DNA of 64,000 nucleotides from Pseudomonas benzenivorans (GTDB lineage Bacteria; Pseudomonadota; Gammaproteobacteria; Pseudomonadales; Pseudomonadaceae), in contig NZ_FNCT01000021.1 in the NCBI RefSeq assembly GCF_900100495.1, positions 22,003 through 86,002 of the forward strand, given 5' to 3'. The notes under the pieces are model-generated. The model was given only the letters and a program-made list of their open reading frames with translations. It searched no databases and was not told the DNA's origin. The translations under genes were made by a program, and so were the position numbers. Each line of letters starts with the position of its first letter. Positions within the stretch are counted from its first letter, which is position 1. This document shows positions 53,248-62,668 of this stretch, one piece after another.

Positions 53248-54810
53248 TTACAGTCCGGGCAGGCGTTGGCGGATCCGTTCCACCAGGCTGTCCAGGCTGG
53301 CGCTTTCGTGGGTCTCGACGCGCTTGCTGTGGGCCAGTTCGTCCGGCGTGAGCGCTTCGCGGCCGGCTTGCTGGGCCTGGATCACCGCCAGGGTGGCGTC
53401 GGAGGGGTCTTGACCGGCGCTCTGGCGCTGGGCCAGCCAACCGGCGATCACCTCGTCCGGCGCGTGGCAGTCGAGGATCAGGAAGGGCGCCCCGGCCGCT
53501 TCGGCGACCTGACAGGCGGCCTGGCGCTGCGCCTGCTTGAGGTAAGTGGCATCGATCACCACCGGAAAACCCGCGTGCAGCGCGACATTGGCCAGTTGAT
53601 GCAGGCGCTGGTAGGTGGCGGCACTGGCGTCCTGGCTGTAGATGCCGGCCTGCAACTGGTCACCGTCGCCGCTCTGCTGTTCGCCGAACAGACGCTTGCG
53701 CTCGACATCCGAGCGCAGGCGAATGGCGCCCAGGGCCTCGACCAGGCGCATGGCCACATGGCTCTTGCCGACCGCGGAAACGCCATGGGTGATGGCCAGG
53801 AAGTGCGAAGGGATGGCGCTGTAGCTTTCTGCCAGGGCGGCGTAGCGGCGGTACTGGCGCAGAATCACTGCGCGTTGCACGGCATCCTGCTCCTGGCCGA
53901 GGCGGAACAGGCTGACCTTGCCGCGCACCATGGCGCGGTAGGCCTTATAGAAGTTCAGCAGTTCCAGCGCTGCATAGTCGCCGGTGTGCTCCAGCCAGGC
54001 GCTGACGAAGCGCCGGGACAAGGGTTTCAGGCCGCGGTCTTCCAGGTCCATGGCGAGGAAGGCGGCGTCCGAGACGACGTCGATCAGGCGGAACGGCTCG
54101 TTGAATTCGATGCAGTCGAACAACACCACCCGGCCGTCGAGCAAGGTGACGTTGCCCAGGTGGATGTCGCCATGGCATTCACGGATGAAACCCTCGGCCT
54201 TGCGCCGCGCCAGCAGCGGTTCGAGGCGCGCGAAGCTGCTTTCGGCCCAGGCTTGCAGGGCCTCGAGCTGCTGCAGGTCGGCCTTGTCCGAGAGCAGCGG
54301 GCGGACCTGCTCGAAGTTCTGCCGCACCGGCGCCATGATCGCTGTCGGCGTGCCGAGCTCATGCTCCTGCGGTACTTGTGGCGCATGCAGGTGGAACTCG
54401 GCGATTTGCCGGGCCAGTGCATCGATATGCGCTTCACTCAGCTCGCCACGTGCCTGCACCTCGCCGAGCAACTGGTCCTGGGAGAACTGGCGCATCTTCA
54501 GCGCGTATTCGATGGCCGGGCCTTCGCCAGCCAGTTGCGGCGCGTCGGGGCTACCGCTGATCGGCAAGACTTCCAGGTAGATATCCTGGGTCAGGCGCTG
54601 GTTGAGGCGCAGCTCTTCCTTGCAGAAGTGCTCGCGAGCCGCCAGTTCGGTGAAGTCGAGGAAGCCGAAATTCACCGGCTTCTTGATCTTGTAGGCGTAA
54701 GGGCCGGTCAGCAGGACCCAGGAGATATGCGTCTCGATGACCTGGAAGCCGTCCACCGGATGCGGGTAGAGGGCCGGGTTCTGCAGGGCGGCGATCAGGG
54801 CTTGGGTCAC
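53248..54810 (-). CDS. Fused aminoglycoside-phosphotransferase-like and AAA ATPase protein
   Basis: The 520-residue protein joins two domains. The N-terminal half has an APH/choline-kinase fold with the Brenner motif CHGDIHLGN and the metal aspartate in LFDCIEF. The C-terminal half (from about 335) is a P-loop kinase with THGVSAVGKS and RSDVERKR, like zeta-toxin/gluconate-kinase type AAA_33 proteins. This fusion is widespread and still annotated as hypothetical. It is divergent from mrcB with a 117-bp gap. Confidence 0.85.
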   Translation of the reverse strand: MTQALIAALQNPALYPHPVDGFQVIETHISWVLLTGPYAYKIKKPVNFGFLDFTELAAREHFCKEELRLNQRLTQDIYLEVLPISGSPDAPQLAGEGPAIEYALKMRQFSQDQLLGEVQARGELSEAHIDALARQIAEFHLHAPQVPQEHELGTPTAIMAPVRQNFEQVRPLLSDKADLQQLEALQAWAESSFARLEPLLARRKAEGFIRECHGDIHLGNVTLLDGRVVLFDCIEFNEPFRLIDVVSDAAFLAMDLEDRGLKPLSRRFVSAWLEHTGDYAALELLNFYKAYRAMVRGKVSLFRLGQEQDAVQRAVILRQYRRYAALAESYSAIPSHFLAITHGVSAVGKSHVAMRLVEALGAIRLRSDVERKRLFGEQQSGDGDQLQAGIYSQDASAATYQRLHQLANVALHAGFPVVIDATYLKQAQRQAACQVAEAAGAPFLILDCHAPDEVIAGWLAQRQSAGQDPSDATLAVIQAQQAGREALTPDELAHSKRVETHESASLDSLVERIRQRLPGL

Positions 54811-54927
54811 GGGCGATCCTTGGCTTTCTAACTAAATAAGAGGGGGCATTATGGCGGCTGTGAGCGGCTCTGCAAACCGCCGGGCTGCTCCTGCTTGTGC
54901 CCGGCAAAGTGCGTATAATGCCGCGCC

Positions 54928-57246
54928 ATGACTCGTACCCGATCCCCTCGTTCTCGTTCAAAACGCCGCTCACCTGGCATGCGCCCCTGGTTCGGCTGGG
55001 CTGTCAAGCTCGGCCTGGTCGGCTTGGTCGTGCTGGCTGGCTTCGCGGTTTACCTCGATGCCGTGGTGCAGGAGAAGTTCTCCGGCAAGCGCTGGACCGT
55101 GCCCGCCAAGGTCTATGCCAGACCCTTGGAGCTATTCGTCGGGCAGAAGCTGGCCAAGGACGACTTCCTCAAGGAGCTGGATGCCCTCGGCTATCGTCGC
55201 GAAACCGCGGCCAGCGGCCCGGGCGGCGTGTCGGTGGCCGGCAACAACCTCGAGCTGCATACCCGTGGCTTCCAGTTCTACGAAAGCGTCGAACCCTCGC
55301 AGCGCGTGCGCGTGCGCTTTTCCGGGGATTACGTCGCCGGTCTGAGCCAGGCCAGCGGCAGCGCGCTGGCGGTTGCCCGCCTGGAGCCGCTGTTGATCGG
55401 CGGTCTGTACCCGGCGCACCAGGAAGACCGAGTGCTGATCAAGCTGGAGCAGGTGCCGCCTTATCTGGTGGAAACCCTGGTGGCGGTCGAGGATCGCGAG
55501 TTTTTCAACCATTTCGGCGTATCGCCCAAGTCGATCGCCCGTGCGGTCTGGGTCAACGCCACGGCCGGCCAGGTGCGTCAGGGCGGCAGCACCCTGACCC
55601 AGCAGCTGGTGAAGAACTTCTACCTGACCAACGAGCGCAGCCTCGCCCGCAAAGCCACCGAAGCCATGATGGCGGTGTTGCTGGAGCTGCATTACGACAA
55701 GCAGGACATTCTCGAGGCCTACCTCAACGAGGTGTTCCTCGGCCAGGACGGCCAGCGCGCGATCCATGGCTTCGGCCTGGCCAGTCAGTATTTCTTCAGT
55801 CAGCCGCTGTCCGAGTTGAAGCTCGAGCAGGTGGCGTTGCTGGTCGGCATGGTCAAGGGGCCGACCTACTACAACCCGCGGCGCAACCCCGAGCGCGCTC
55901 TGGAACGGCGTGACCTGGTGCTCGACATCCTCGTCGAGCAGGGCGTGGTGACGCTTGAGGAGGCCGCCGCGGCCAAGCAGAAGCCGCTCGGCGTGACCCA
56001 GCGCGGGAGCATGGCCGACAGCTCGTTCCCGGCGTTCCTCGACCTGGTCAAGCGTCAGTTGCGCGAGGATTACCGCGAGGAAGACCTGACCGAAGAGGGG
56101 CTGCGCATCTTCACCAGCTTCGACCCGATCCTTCAGCTCAAGGCCGAAAGCGCCCTGGCCGACTCGCTGAAACGCCTGTCCGGGCGTAAGGGTGTTGAGT
56201 TGGTGGAGGCGGGGATGGTGGTGACCAACCCGGAAACCGGCGAAGTGCAGGCATTGATCGGCAGTCGTCAGCCGCGTTTCGCCGGCTTCAACCGCGCCTT
56301 GGATGCGCTGCGGCCGATTGGCTCCTTGATCAAGCCGGCGATCTATCTGACCGCGCTGGAGCGACCGAGCCAGTACACCTTGACCAGCCTGCTGGAAGAT
56401 CAACCTTTCTCGATCAAGGGCCAGGACGGCCAGGTCTGGCGCCCGCAGAACTACGACCACAAGGCCCACGGCACCATCTACCTGTACCAGGGGCTGGTCA
56501 ATTCCTACAACCTGTCCAGCGCCAAGTTGGGGCTGGAACTGGGCGTCCCGAATGTACTCAAAACTCTTGAACGTCTCGGTATCGAACGCAAGTGGCCGGC
56601 TTATCCGTCGATGTTGCTGGGGGCCGGTGCGCTGACTCCGATGGAGGTGGCGGATATGTATCAGACCCTGGCCAACGGCGGTTTCAATACCCCGTTGCGC
56701 GGTATCCGCAGCGTCCTGACCGCCGAGGGCGAACCGCTCAAGCGCTATCCGTTCCAGATTCAGCAGCGTTTCGATGCCGGGGCGATCTACCTGCTGCAGA
56801 ATGCCATGCAGCGCACCATGCACGAAGGGACCGGCCGTTCGGTATACAGCACGCTGCCCAGTTCGCTGGCGCTGGCCGGTAAGACCGGCACCAGTAACGA
56901 TTCGCGCGATAGCTGGTTCGCTGGGTTCAGCCAGGATCTGCTGGCGGTGGTCTGGCTCGGGCGCGACGACAACGGCCCGACGCCGCTGACCGGCGCGACC
57001 GGGGCCTTGCAGGTGTGGACCGACTTCATGCGCAAGGCTGATCCGCTGCCACTGGACATGCCGTTGCCGGACAACGTCGTCCAGGCCTGGGTGGATGCCA
57101 ACAGCGGCATGGGTTCTGACCCGAGCTGCCCGAATGCCGTGCAGATGCCGTATATTCGCGGCAGTGAGCCGGTTCCCGGCGGAGCCTGCGGCATCCAGGC
57201 GCCGGTCGATTCGGTGATGGATTGGGTGCGGGGCTGGTTGGATTAA
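54928..57246 (+). CDS. mrcB: Bifunctional penicillin-binding protein 1B
   Basis: The 772-residue protein has a short basic cytoplasmic tail, one membrane helix (about 25-43), a UB2H regulatory domain (about 60-145), a GT51 glycosyltransferase with Glu188 in EDREFFNHFGV and RQGGSTLTQQLVKN, and a transpeptidase with Ser466 in SLIK, SYN (526-528) and KTGT (652-655). It polymerises and cross-links peptidoglycan at the inner membrane. The following lipoprotein gene is the likely activator. Confidence 0.96.
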   Translation: MTRTRSPRSRSKRRSPGMRPWFGWAVKLGLVGLVVLAGFAVYLDAVVQEKFSGKRWTVPAKVYARPLELFVGQKLAKDDFLKELDALGYRRETAASGPGGVSVAGNNLELHTRGFQFYESVEPSQRVRVRFSGDYVAGLSQASGSALAVARLEPLLIGGLYPAHQEDRVLIKLEQVPPYLVETLVAVEDREFFNHFGVSPKSIARAVWVNATAGQVRQGGSTLTQQLVKNFYLTNERSLARKATEAMMAVLLELHYDKQDILEAYLNEVFLGQDGQRAIHGFGLASQYFFSQPLSELKLEQVALLVGMVKGPTYYNPRRNPERALERRDLVLDILVEQGVVTLEEAAAAKQKPLGVTQRGSMADSSFPAFLDLVKRQLREDYREEDLTEEGLRIFTSFDPILQLKAESALADSLKRLSGRKGVELVEAGMVVTNPETGEVQALIGSRQPRFAGFNRALDALRPIGSLIKPAIYLTALERPSQYTLTSLLEDQPFSIKGQDGQVWRPQNYDHKAHGTIYLYQGLVNSYNLSSAKLGLELGVPNVLKTLERLGIERKWPAYPSMLLGAGALTPMEVADMYQTLANGGFNTPLRGIRSVLTAEGEPLKRYPFQIQQRFDAGAIYLLQNAMQRTMHEGTGRSVYSTLPSSLALAGKTGTSNDSRDSWFAGFSQDLLAVVWLGRDDNGPTPLTGATGALQVWTDFMRKADPLPLDMPLPDNVVQAWVDANSGMGSDPSCPNAVQMPYIRGSEPVPGGACGIQAPVDSVMDWVRGWLD

Positions 57247-57262
57247 GTGACGAGGGTGTGAA

Positions 57263-57988
57263 GTGACTAAGTGGTTGATTTCTGCTTTTACCGTTTCGGC
57301 CGTGCTGGGCGGTTGCACCAGCGTACCGCGCGGCTCGATTCCGGTGGTCGATTCCGGCTCTTCGGTCTACGGGCAGCAGCAGGAGCGTGCGGGAAGTTAT
57401 GGCGGGCCGGCTGCCCAGCCGCAGAGCTTGCCGGAAGACTCCGGCGTGGTGGTGATGGTGCCGGGGGCTGCGGGCAGTTCGGCGCCGATTCAGACCTTTC
57501 CGGCGCCAGGCGCGCCGAGCGCTGGGATTACCGGCAGTGCACCGTTAAGTACCGGCCCTATCACAACCGAGCCGCTGAGTTCCGGTAGTTACAGCGCGCC
57601 GGCGCCGGCGCCGTCGATGCCGAGCGGGATTCCGAGTTCGGGTGGTTTGGCGGCCGACGAGCAGTTGGATGGCCCGGTCCTGGCGTTGTTGACCACCGCT
57701 CAGCAGCAGCAGGGCAGCGGTGATCTGAATGGCGCGGCATCCAGCCTGGAACGTGCCCAGCGCATCGCACCGCGGGAGCCGCAAGTGCTCTATCGCCTGG
57801 CGGAAGTCCGCCTGGCGCAGGGGGATGCGGCTCAGGCGGAACAGTTCGCCCGGCGTGGCCTGAGTTATGCCAGTGGCCGCCCGGCGCTGCAGGCCAGCCT
57901 GTGGAACCTGATCGCGCAGGCGCGCGAGCGTCAGGGCGATCCTGCCGGCGCCGCGCAGGCGCGCGAGCGGGCGCGGGTCAGCCTCTGA
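57263..57988 (+). CDS. lpoP: TPR-containing outer-membrane lipoprotein, PBP1b activator LpoP
   Basis: The 241-residue protein starts at a GTG (57263-57265) after GAGG and has a lipobox (VLGGC, Cys18). A long Ser/Pro/Gly/Ala linker (about 20-130) could span the periplasm, and a TPR-like region follows (about 135-235: GDLNGAASSLERAQRIAPREPQVLYRLAEVRL). Position directly behind mrcB and architecture match LpoP, the activator of PBP1b in P. aeruginosa. Its function here follows from that relationship. Confidence 0.85.
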   Translation: MTKWLISAFTVSAVLGGCTSVPRGSIPVVDSGSSVYGQQQERAGSYGGPAAQPQSLPEDSGVVVMVPGAAGSSAPIQTFPAPGAPSAGITGSAPLSTGPITTEPLSSGSYSAPAPAPSMPSGIPSSGGLAADEQLDGPVLALLTTAQQQQGSGDLNGAASSLERAQRIAPREPQVLYRLAEVRLAQGDAAQAEQFARRGLSYASGRPALQASLWNLIAQARERQGDPAGAAQARERARVSL

Positions 57989-58317
57989 TGGACGCGCGTG
58001 CACCCGCCGTGGCCGAGCAGCTGTTGCTGATCGAGCGCGAGTTGCGCGTGCAGGGTTGGTGGGAGGAACAATCGCCGAGTGCCGAGGCGTTGGCCAGCCA
58101 GGAGCCGTTCTGCGTCGATAGCCTGGCCTTCGAGCAATGGCTGCAGTGGATTTTTCTACCGCGAATGAAACGCCTGGTCGAGCGGGGCGCGGCACTGCCC
58201 AGCGTCTCCGGTATTCAGCCGATGGCCGAGCAGGTCTATGGCGAGCACAGCGAGCGGGCCAGGGTTCTGATCAGGTTGCTGGGCGAGTTTGACCGGCTGA
58301 TCGGCGGCGCGGCCTGA
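57988..58317 (+). CDS. yqcC: YqcC/DUF446 family protein
   Basis: The 109-residue protein has the YqcC features LLLIERELRVQGWWEEQSPSAEALASQEPFCVDSL and FEQWLQWIFLPRMK with a helical C-terminus. The family is common next to tRNA-modification gene truC in other genera and has no known reaction. It overlaps the lpoP stop by one base (TGATG), so it belongs to the mrcB transcript. Confidence 0.9.
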   Translation: MDARAPAVAEQLLLIERELRVQGWWEEQSPSAEALASQEPFCVDSLAFEQWLQWIFLPRMKRLVERGAALPSVSGIQPMAEQVYGEHSERARVLIRLLGEFDRLIGGAA

Positions 58318-58334
58318 GGTCGCGCCAGGACGGG

Positions 58335-58769
58335 TTACTTGCAGTTGTCGGCAATCGCCTTCTTGGCTTCACCGATGCGTTGCTGACGCTCTTCTTCGTT
58401 CAGGCGGCGCACTTCGCCGTCAACTTCTATGCGCACCCGTGGGTTGTTTTCCAGCTGTGCCAGGTTGGTGCGCACGCTTTCGCAATACTTCTTGCGTTCG
58501 GCTTCCTGGGTGGCGACTTGCTGTTTCACCTTCCGATCTATCGCCTCTTGCTCCGAGTCAGCTTCGTTGTCGAAGGTCGCTGCGGCATTCGGTTCGGCTG
58601 GCTTGGATGGCGGCGCGGCGGTATTGATGCTGGTGGCTTGCTGGCCCTGAGGCGGCTGCGCGCCGAAGTGGGTGACGCCTTGTGCATCGACCCATTTGTA
58701 CACCTGGCTGGCCGCGACGGGGGCGCTCAGGGCGAGCAGCAAGCTGCTGGTGAGGATCATACGGCGCAT
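58335..58769 (-). CDS. DUF4124 domain periplasmic protein
   Basis: The 144-residue protein has a signal peptide (about 1-20, ending PVAA), followed by the DUF4124 motif SQVYKWVDAQGVTHFGAQPPQG, an Ala/Pro/Glu-rich linker and a coiled C-terminal segment with KKYCESVRTNLAQLENNPRVRI. It is likely periplasmic. It converges with yqcC, 17 bp apart. No function is known for the domain. Confidence 0.9.
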   Translation of the reverse strand: MRRMILTSSLLLALSAPVAASQVYKWVDAQGVTHFGAQPPQGQQATSINTAAPPSKPAEPNAAATFDNEADSEQEAIDRKVKQQVATQEAERKKYCESVRTNLAQLENNPRVRIEVDGEVRRLNEEERQQRIGEAKKAIADNCK

Positions 58770-59228
58770 GCTGTTTCCTTTTATGAGCTGCGAAACCTGC
58801 TGGCTACTATAACCAAAACGGCTGAATCGTCATCCTGCGCTGCGTCACAGCACTCGGGCGGGGCGTTGATTTTTCCCCTTGGTTCGGGAAATCGCCGATG
58901 AAGCGGTCTCGATTGCAGAATCCGTCACGGATCACTTGACTTGCCCTCGTCTAATCCGAACAATTCCACGTTCGCTGTAGTGGAGTCCGCCGCAAGCAGG
59001 CTTTAGCTCAGCAGACATGAGGCGCACACCCGCGCCGACCTGTTACACCCGCAACGCGTTACCTCGCGCTGGGTGGGAAGACCCCGCAACACTCAGGGGC
59101 ATTCCCAATACTTGCTCAGTAGTAGCTGACGTAGTCGGCGACCACCGTCGCTCATGCTCTGCTTGGCAGTAAACCTATCTAGGCCGTCCCGCAGTGGGCG
59201 GTTTTCTGGCGTTTTAGAGGTGATCAAC
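58770..59228 (+). promoter_or_regulatory. ilvIH leader region
   Basis: This 459-bp gap before ilvI has no gene. A stem CCGTCCC/GGGCGG at 59184-59201 followed by TTTT lies just upstream of the ribosome-binding site. An ATG at 59154 opens an in-frame extension rich in Leu and Val codons (MLCLAVNLS) that runs into ilvI. These may be parts of an attenuator, but I cannot show alternative folding. Confidence 0.35.
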
Positions 59229-60953
59229 GTGGAGCTTTTATCCGGCGCTGAAATGGTCGTCCGCTTTTTGCGTGACGAAGGCGTTAAGAACATCTACGGG
59301 TACCCGGGCGGTGCCTTGCTGCATATCTACGATGCCCTGTTCAAGGAACCGGAAGTGAACCACATCCTGGTTCGCCACGAGCAGGCGGCGACGCACATGG
59401 CCGATGGCTATGCCCGCGCCACCGGCAAGGCCGGCGTGGTGTTGGTGACTTCCGGTCCAGGCGCGACCAATGCCATTACCGGCATTGCCACGGCCTACAT
59501 GGACTCCATCCCGATGGTGGTGCTGTCCGGCCAGGTGCCGAGCAACATGGTCGGTACCGATGCATTCCAGGAAACCGACATGATCGGTATCTCCCGGCCG
59601 ATCGTGAAGCACAGCTTCATGATCAAGCACGCCTCGGAAATCCCTGAAGTCATGAAGAAGGCCTTCTACCTGGCGCAGTCCGGTCGTCCTGGTCCGGTGG
59701 TCGTGGACATCCCGAAGGACATGACCAATCCGGCCGAAAAGTTCGAATACGTCTACCCGAAGAAGGCCAAGCTGCGCTCCTACAGCCCGGCGCTACGCGG
59801 TCACTCCGGACAGATCCGCAAGGCAGCGGAGCTGCTCCTGAGCGCCAAGCGGCCGATCCTCTATTCCGGTGGTGGCGTGATCATGGGCGGCGCCGCAGCG
59901 CCATTGACCGAACTGGCGCAGATGCTCAACTTGCCGGTGACCAACACCCTGATGGGCTTGGGCGGCTATCCGGGCACCGACCGCCAGTTCCTCGGCATGC
60001 TCGGCATGCACGGCAGCTACACCGCCAACCTGGCGATGCACCATGCCGATGTGATTCTCGCAGTGGGCGCGCGCTTCGACGACCGGGTGATCAATGGGGC
60101 GAACAAGTTCTGCCCGAACGCCAAGATCATCCACATCGATATCGACCCCGCTTCGATCTCCAAGACCATCAAGGCCGATATTCCGATTGTCGGCCCGGTG
60201 GACAGCGTACTGACCGAGATGGTGGCGATCGTCAAGGAAATCGGCGAGAACCTGAGCAAAGAGGCGCTGTCCAGTTGGTGGAAGCAGATCGACGAGTGGC
60301 GCGGCAGCCGCGGCATGTTCCCCTACGACAAGGGCGACGGCAGCATCATCAAGCCGCAGACGGTGATCGAGACTCTCTGTGAGGTGACGCGAGGCGACGC
60401 CTTCGTCACCTCCGACGTCGGCCAGCATCAGATGTTTGCGGCGCAGTACTACAGGTTCAACAAGCCGAATCGCTGGATCAACTCCGGTGGTCTCGGCACC
60501 ATGGGCTTCGGTCTGCCGGCGGCGATGGGCGTCAAGTTGAACTTCCCGGACGACGATGTGGCTTGCGTCACCGGCGAAGGCAGCATTCAGATGAACATCC
60601 AGGAGCTGTCGACCTGCCTGCAGTACGATCTGCCGGTGAAAATCGTCAACCTGAACAACGGTGCACTCGGCATGGTGCGCCAGTGGCAGGACATGATGTA
60701 CAGCAGCCGTCACTCGCATTCCTACATGGAATCGCTACCGGACTTCATCAAGCTGGCCGAGGCCTATGGCCATGTCGGCATGCGCATCACCGAGCTGAAA
60801 GACCTGAAGCCGAAGATGGAAGAAGCGTTCGCGCTGAAAGATCGCCTGGTGTTCCTCGATATCCAGGTCGACACCAGTGAGCACGTCTACCCGATGCAGA
60901 TCAAAGACGGGGCGATGCGCGATATGTGGCTGAGCAAGACGGAGCGTACCTAA
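59229..60953 (+). CDS. ilvI: Acetolactate synthase III large subunit
   Basis: The 574-residue ThDP enzyme has the Glu-containing GYPGGALLHIYDALF, the FAD/RHEQ segment VRHEQAATHMADGYARATGK, TSGPGATNAITGIATAYMDS and the ThDP-Mg motif TGEGSIQMNIQELSTC...NNGALGMVRQWQ. It condenses two pyruvates, or pyruvate with 2-oxobutyrate, in valine, leucine and isoleucine synthesis. I chose the GTG at 59229, with GAGGTGA eight bases upstream, because it gives the standard length; an upstream in-frame ATG (59154) lacks a good site. Confidence 0.96.
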   Translation: MELLSGAEMVVRFLRDEGVKNIYGYPGGALLHIYDALFKEPEVNHILVRHEQAATHMADGYARATGKAGVVLVTSGPGATNAITGIATAYMDSIPMVVLSGQVPSNMVGTDAFQETDMIGISRPIVKHSFMIKHASEIPEVMKKAFYLAQSGRPGPVVVDIPKDMTNPAEKFEYVYPKKAKLRSYSPALRGHSGQIRKAAELLLSAKRPILYSGGGVIMGGAAAPLTELAQMLNLPVTNTLMGLGGYPGTDRQFLGMLGMHGSYTANLAMHHADVILAVGARFDDRVINGANKFCPNAKIIHIDIDPASISKTIKADIPIVGPVDSVLTEMVAIVKEIGENLSKEALSSWWKQIDEWRGSRGMFPYDKGDGSIIKPQTVIETLCEVTRGDAFVTSDVGQHQMFAAQYYRFNKPNRWINSGGLGTMGFGLPAAMGVKLNFPDDDVACVTGEGSIQMNIQELSTCLQYDLPVKIVNLNNGALGMVRQWQDMMYSSRHSHSYMESLPDFIKLAEAYGHVGMRITELKDLKPKMEEAFALKDRLVFLDIQVDTSEHVYPMQIKDGAMRDMWLSKTERT

Positions 60954-60955
60954 CC

Positions 60956-61447
60956 ATGCGACACATTATTTCCCTGCTGCTGGAAAACGAGCCAGGCGCG
61001 TTGTCCCGTGTGGTCGGTCTGTTCTCGCAACGCAACTACAACATCGAAAGCCTGACCGTGGCGCCGACCGAGGACCCGACTCTGTCGCGCCTGACGTTGA
61101 CCACAGTCGGCCACGATGAGGTGATCGAACAGATCACCAAAAACCTCAACAAGTTGATCGAAGTGGTCAAGCTGGTCGACCTGTCGGAAAGCGCCCATAT
61201 CGAGCGCGAACTGATGCTGGTCAAGGTCAAGGCCACCGGCGCCCAGCGCGCCGAGGTCAAGCGTACCACCGACATCTTCCGCGGGCAGATCGTCGACGTG
61301 AACACCAGCGTCTACACCATCCAGTTGGCCGGCACGAGCGACAAGCTGGACAGCTTCATCCAGGCGATCGGCACCGCCTCGATCCTGGAAACCGTACGCA
61401 GCGGCGTCACCGGCATTGCCCGTGGCGACAAAGTACTCAGCATCTGA
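60956..61447 (+). CDS. ilvH: Acetolactate synthase small (regulatory) subunit
   Basis: The 163-residue subunit starts MRHIISLLLENEPGALSRVVGLFSQRNYNIESLTV, the ACT domain that binds valine for feedback inhibition, and has the usual C-terminal domain (RTTDIFRGQIVDV). It activates IlvI and makes it valine-sensitive. It begins two bases after the ilvI stop. Confidence 0.97.
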   Translation: MRHIISLLLENEPGALSRVVGLFSQRNYNIESLTVAPTEDPTLSRLTLTTVGHDEVIEQITKNLNKLIEVVKLVDLSESAHIERELMLVKVKATGAQRAEVKRTTDIFRGQIVDVNTSVYTIQLAGTSDKLDSFIQAIGTASILETVRSGVTGIARGDKVLSI

Positions 61448-61493
61448 ATATTTGGTGAACGGCCCACGAGGCCAGGTAAATAGGGGAATTTCC

Positions 61494-62510
61494 ATGAAAG
61501 TGTATTACGACAAAGACTGCGATCTCTCGATCATCCAAGGCAAGAAAGTCGCCATCATCGGCTACGGCTCCCAGGGTCACGCCCAGGCGTGCAACCTGAA
61601 GGATTCCGGTGTCGACGTCACCGTCGGTCTGCGCAAAGGCTCCGCCACCGTCGCCAAGGCCGAAGCCCATGGCCTGAAAGTGACCGACGTGGCTTCCGCG
61701 GTTGCCGCTGCCGACCTGGTGATGATCCTCACGCCGGACGAGTTCCAGTCCAAGCTGTACAAAGACGAAGTCGAGCCGAACCTGAAGCAGGGCGCCACCC
61801 TGGCCTTCTCCCACGGTTTTGCCATCCACTACAACCAGGTCGTGCCGCGCGCCGACCTCGACGTGATCATGATCGCGCCGAAAGCCCCGGGCCACACCGT
61901 GCGCTCCGAGTTCGTCAAGGGCGGTGGTATCCCTGACCTGATCGCGATCTATCAGGATGCTTCCGGCAACGCCAAGAATGTTGCCTTGTCCTATGCCTCG
62001 GGCGTCGGCGGCGGCCGCACCGGCATCATCGAAACCACCTTCAAGGACGAGACCGAAACCGACCTGTTCGGCGAGCAGGCTGTTCTCTGTGGTGGTTGCG
62101 TCGAGCTGGTCAAGGCCGGTTTCGAAACCCTGGTCGAAGCCGGTTATGCCCCGGAAATGGCCTACTTCGAGTGCCTGCACGAGCTGAAACTGATCGTCGA
62201 CCTCATGTACGAAGGCGGTATCGCCAACATGAACTACTCGATCTCCAACAACGCCGAATACGGCGAGTACGTGACCGGTCCGGAAGTGATCAACGCCGAG
62301 TCCCGCGCGGCCATGCGCAATGCCCTGAAGCGCATTCAGGATGGCGAATACGCCAAGATGTTCATCCAGGAAGGCGCCACCAACTACGCGTCGATGACCG
62401 CCTACCGTCGTAACAACGCGGCACACGGCATCGAAGTGGTTGGTGAGAAACTACGCTCGATGATGCCGTGGATCTCTGCCAACAAGATCGTCGACAAAGC
62501 CAAGAACTAA
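61494..62510 (+). CDS. ilvC: Ketol-acid reductoisomerase
   Basis: The 338-residue class I enzyme has the NADPH motif IGYGSQGHAQACNLKDSGVDV, APKAPGHTVRSEF, the metal-binding DLFGEQAVLCGG and the second metal Glu in ECLHELKLIVDLMYEGG. It isomerises and reduces acetolactate to 2,3-dihydroxy-isovalerate. It follows ilvH after 46 bp and ends with its own terminator. Confidence 0.97.
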   Translation: MKVYYDKDCDLSIIQGKKVAIIGYGSQGHAQACNLKDSGVDVTVGLRKGSATVAKAEAHGLKVTDVASAVAAADLVMILTPDEFQSKLYKDEVEPNLKQGATLAFSHGFAIHYNQVVPRADLDVIMIAPKAPGHTVRSEFVKGGGIPDLIAIYQDASGNAKNVALSYASGVGGGRTGIIETTFKDETETDLFGEQAVLCGGCVELVKAGFETLVEAGYAPEMAYFECLHELKLIVDLMYEGGIANMNYSISNNAEYGEYVTGPEVINAESRAAMRNALKRIQDGEYAKMFIQEGATNYASMTAYRRNNAAHGIEVVGEKLRSMMPWISANKIVDKAKN

Positions 62511-62525
62511 GCGTTGTCGAAGTGA

Positions 62526-62557
62526 CAAAAAAACGCGGCCATGGCCGCGTTTTTTCA
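62526..62557 (+). terminator. ilvC intrinsic terminator
   Basis: ACGCGGCC (62533-62540) pairs with GGCCGCGT (62543-62550), followed by TTTTTC. The A-run in front makes it potentially bidirectional. Confidence 0.9.
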
Positions 62558-62668
62558 TTTTGCCACAAGGCTTCTGGTATAAAGCCACATCGCTAAGTCA
62601 GGGCTGTCGGCAAATCCTCGTCGGCAGCGTCTGTCGAAATTCTTCAAATCCGTTGCAAGGTATTGTTC

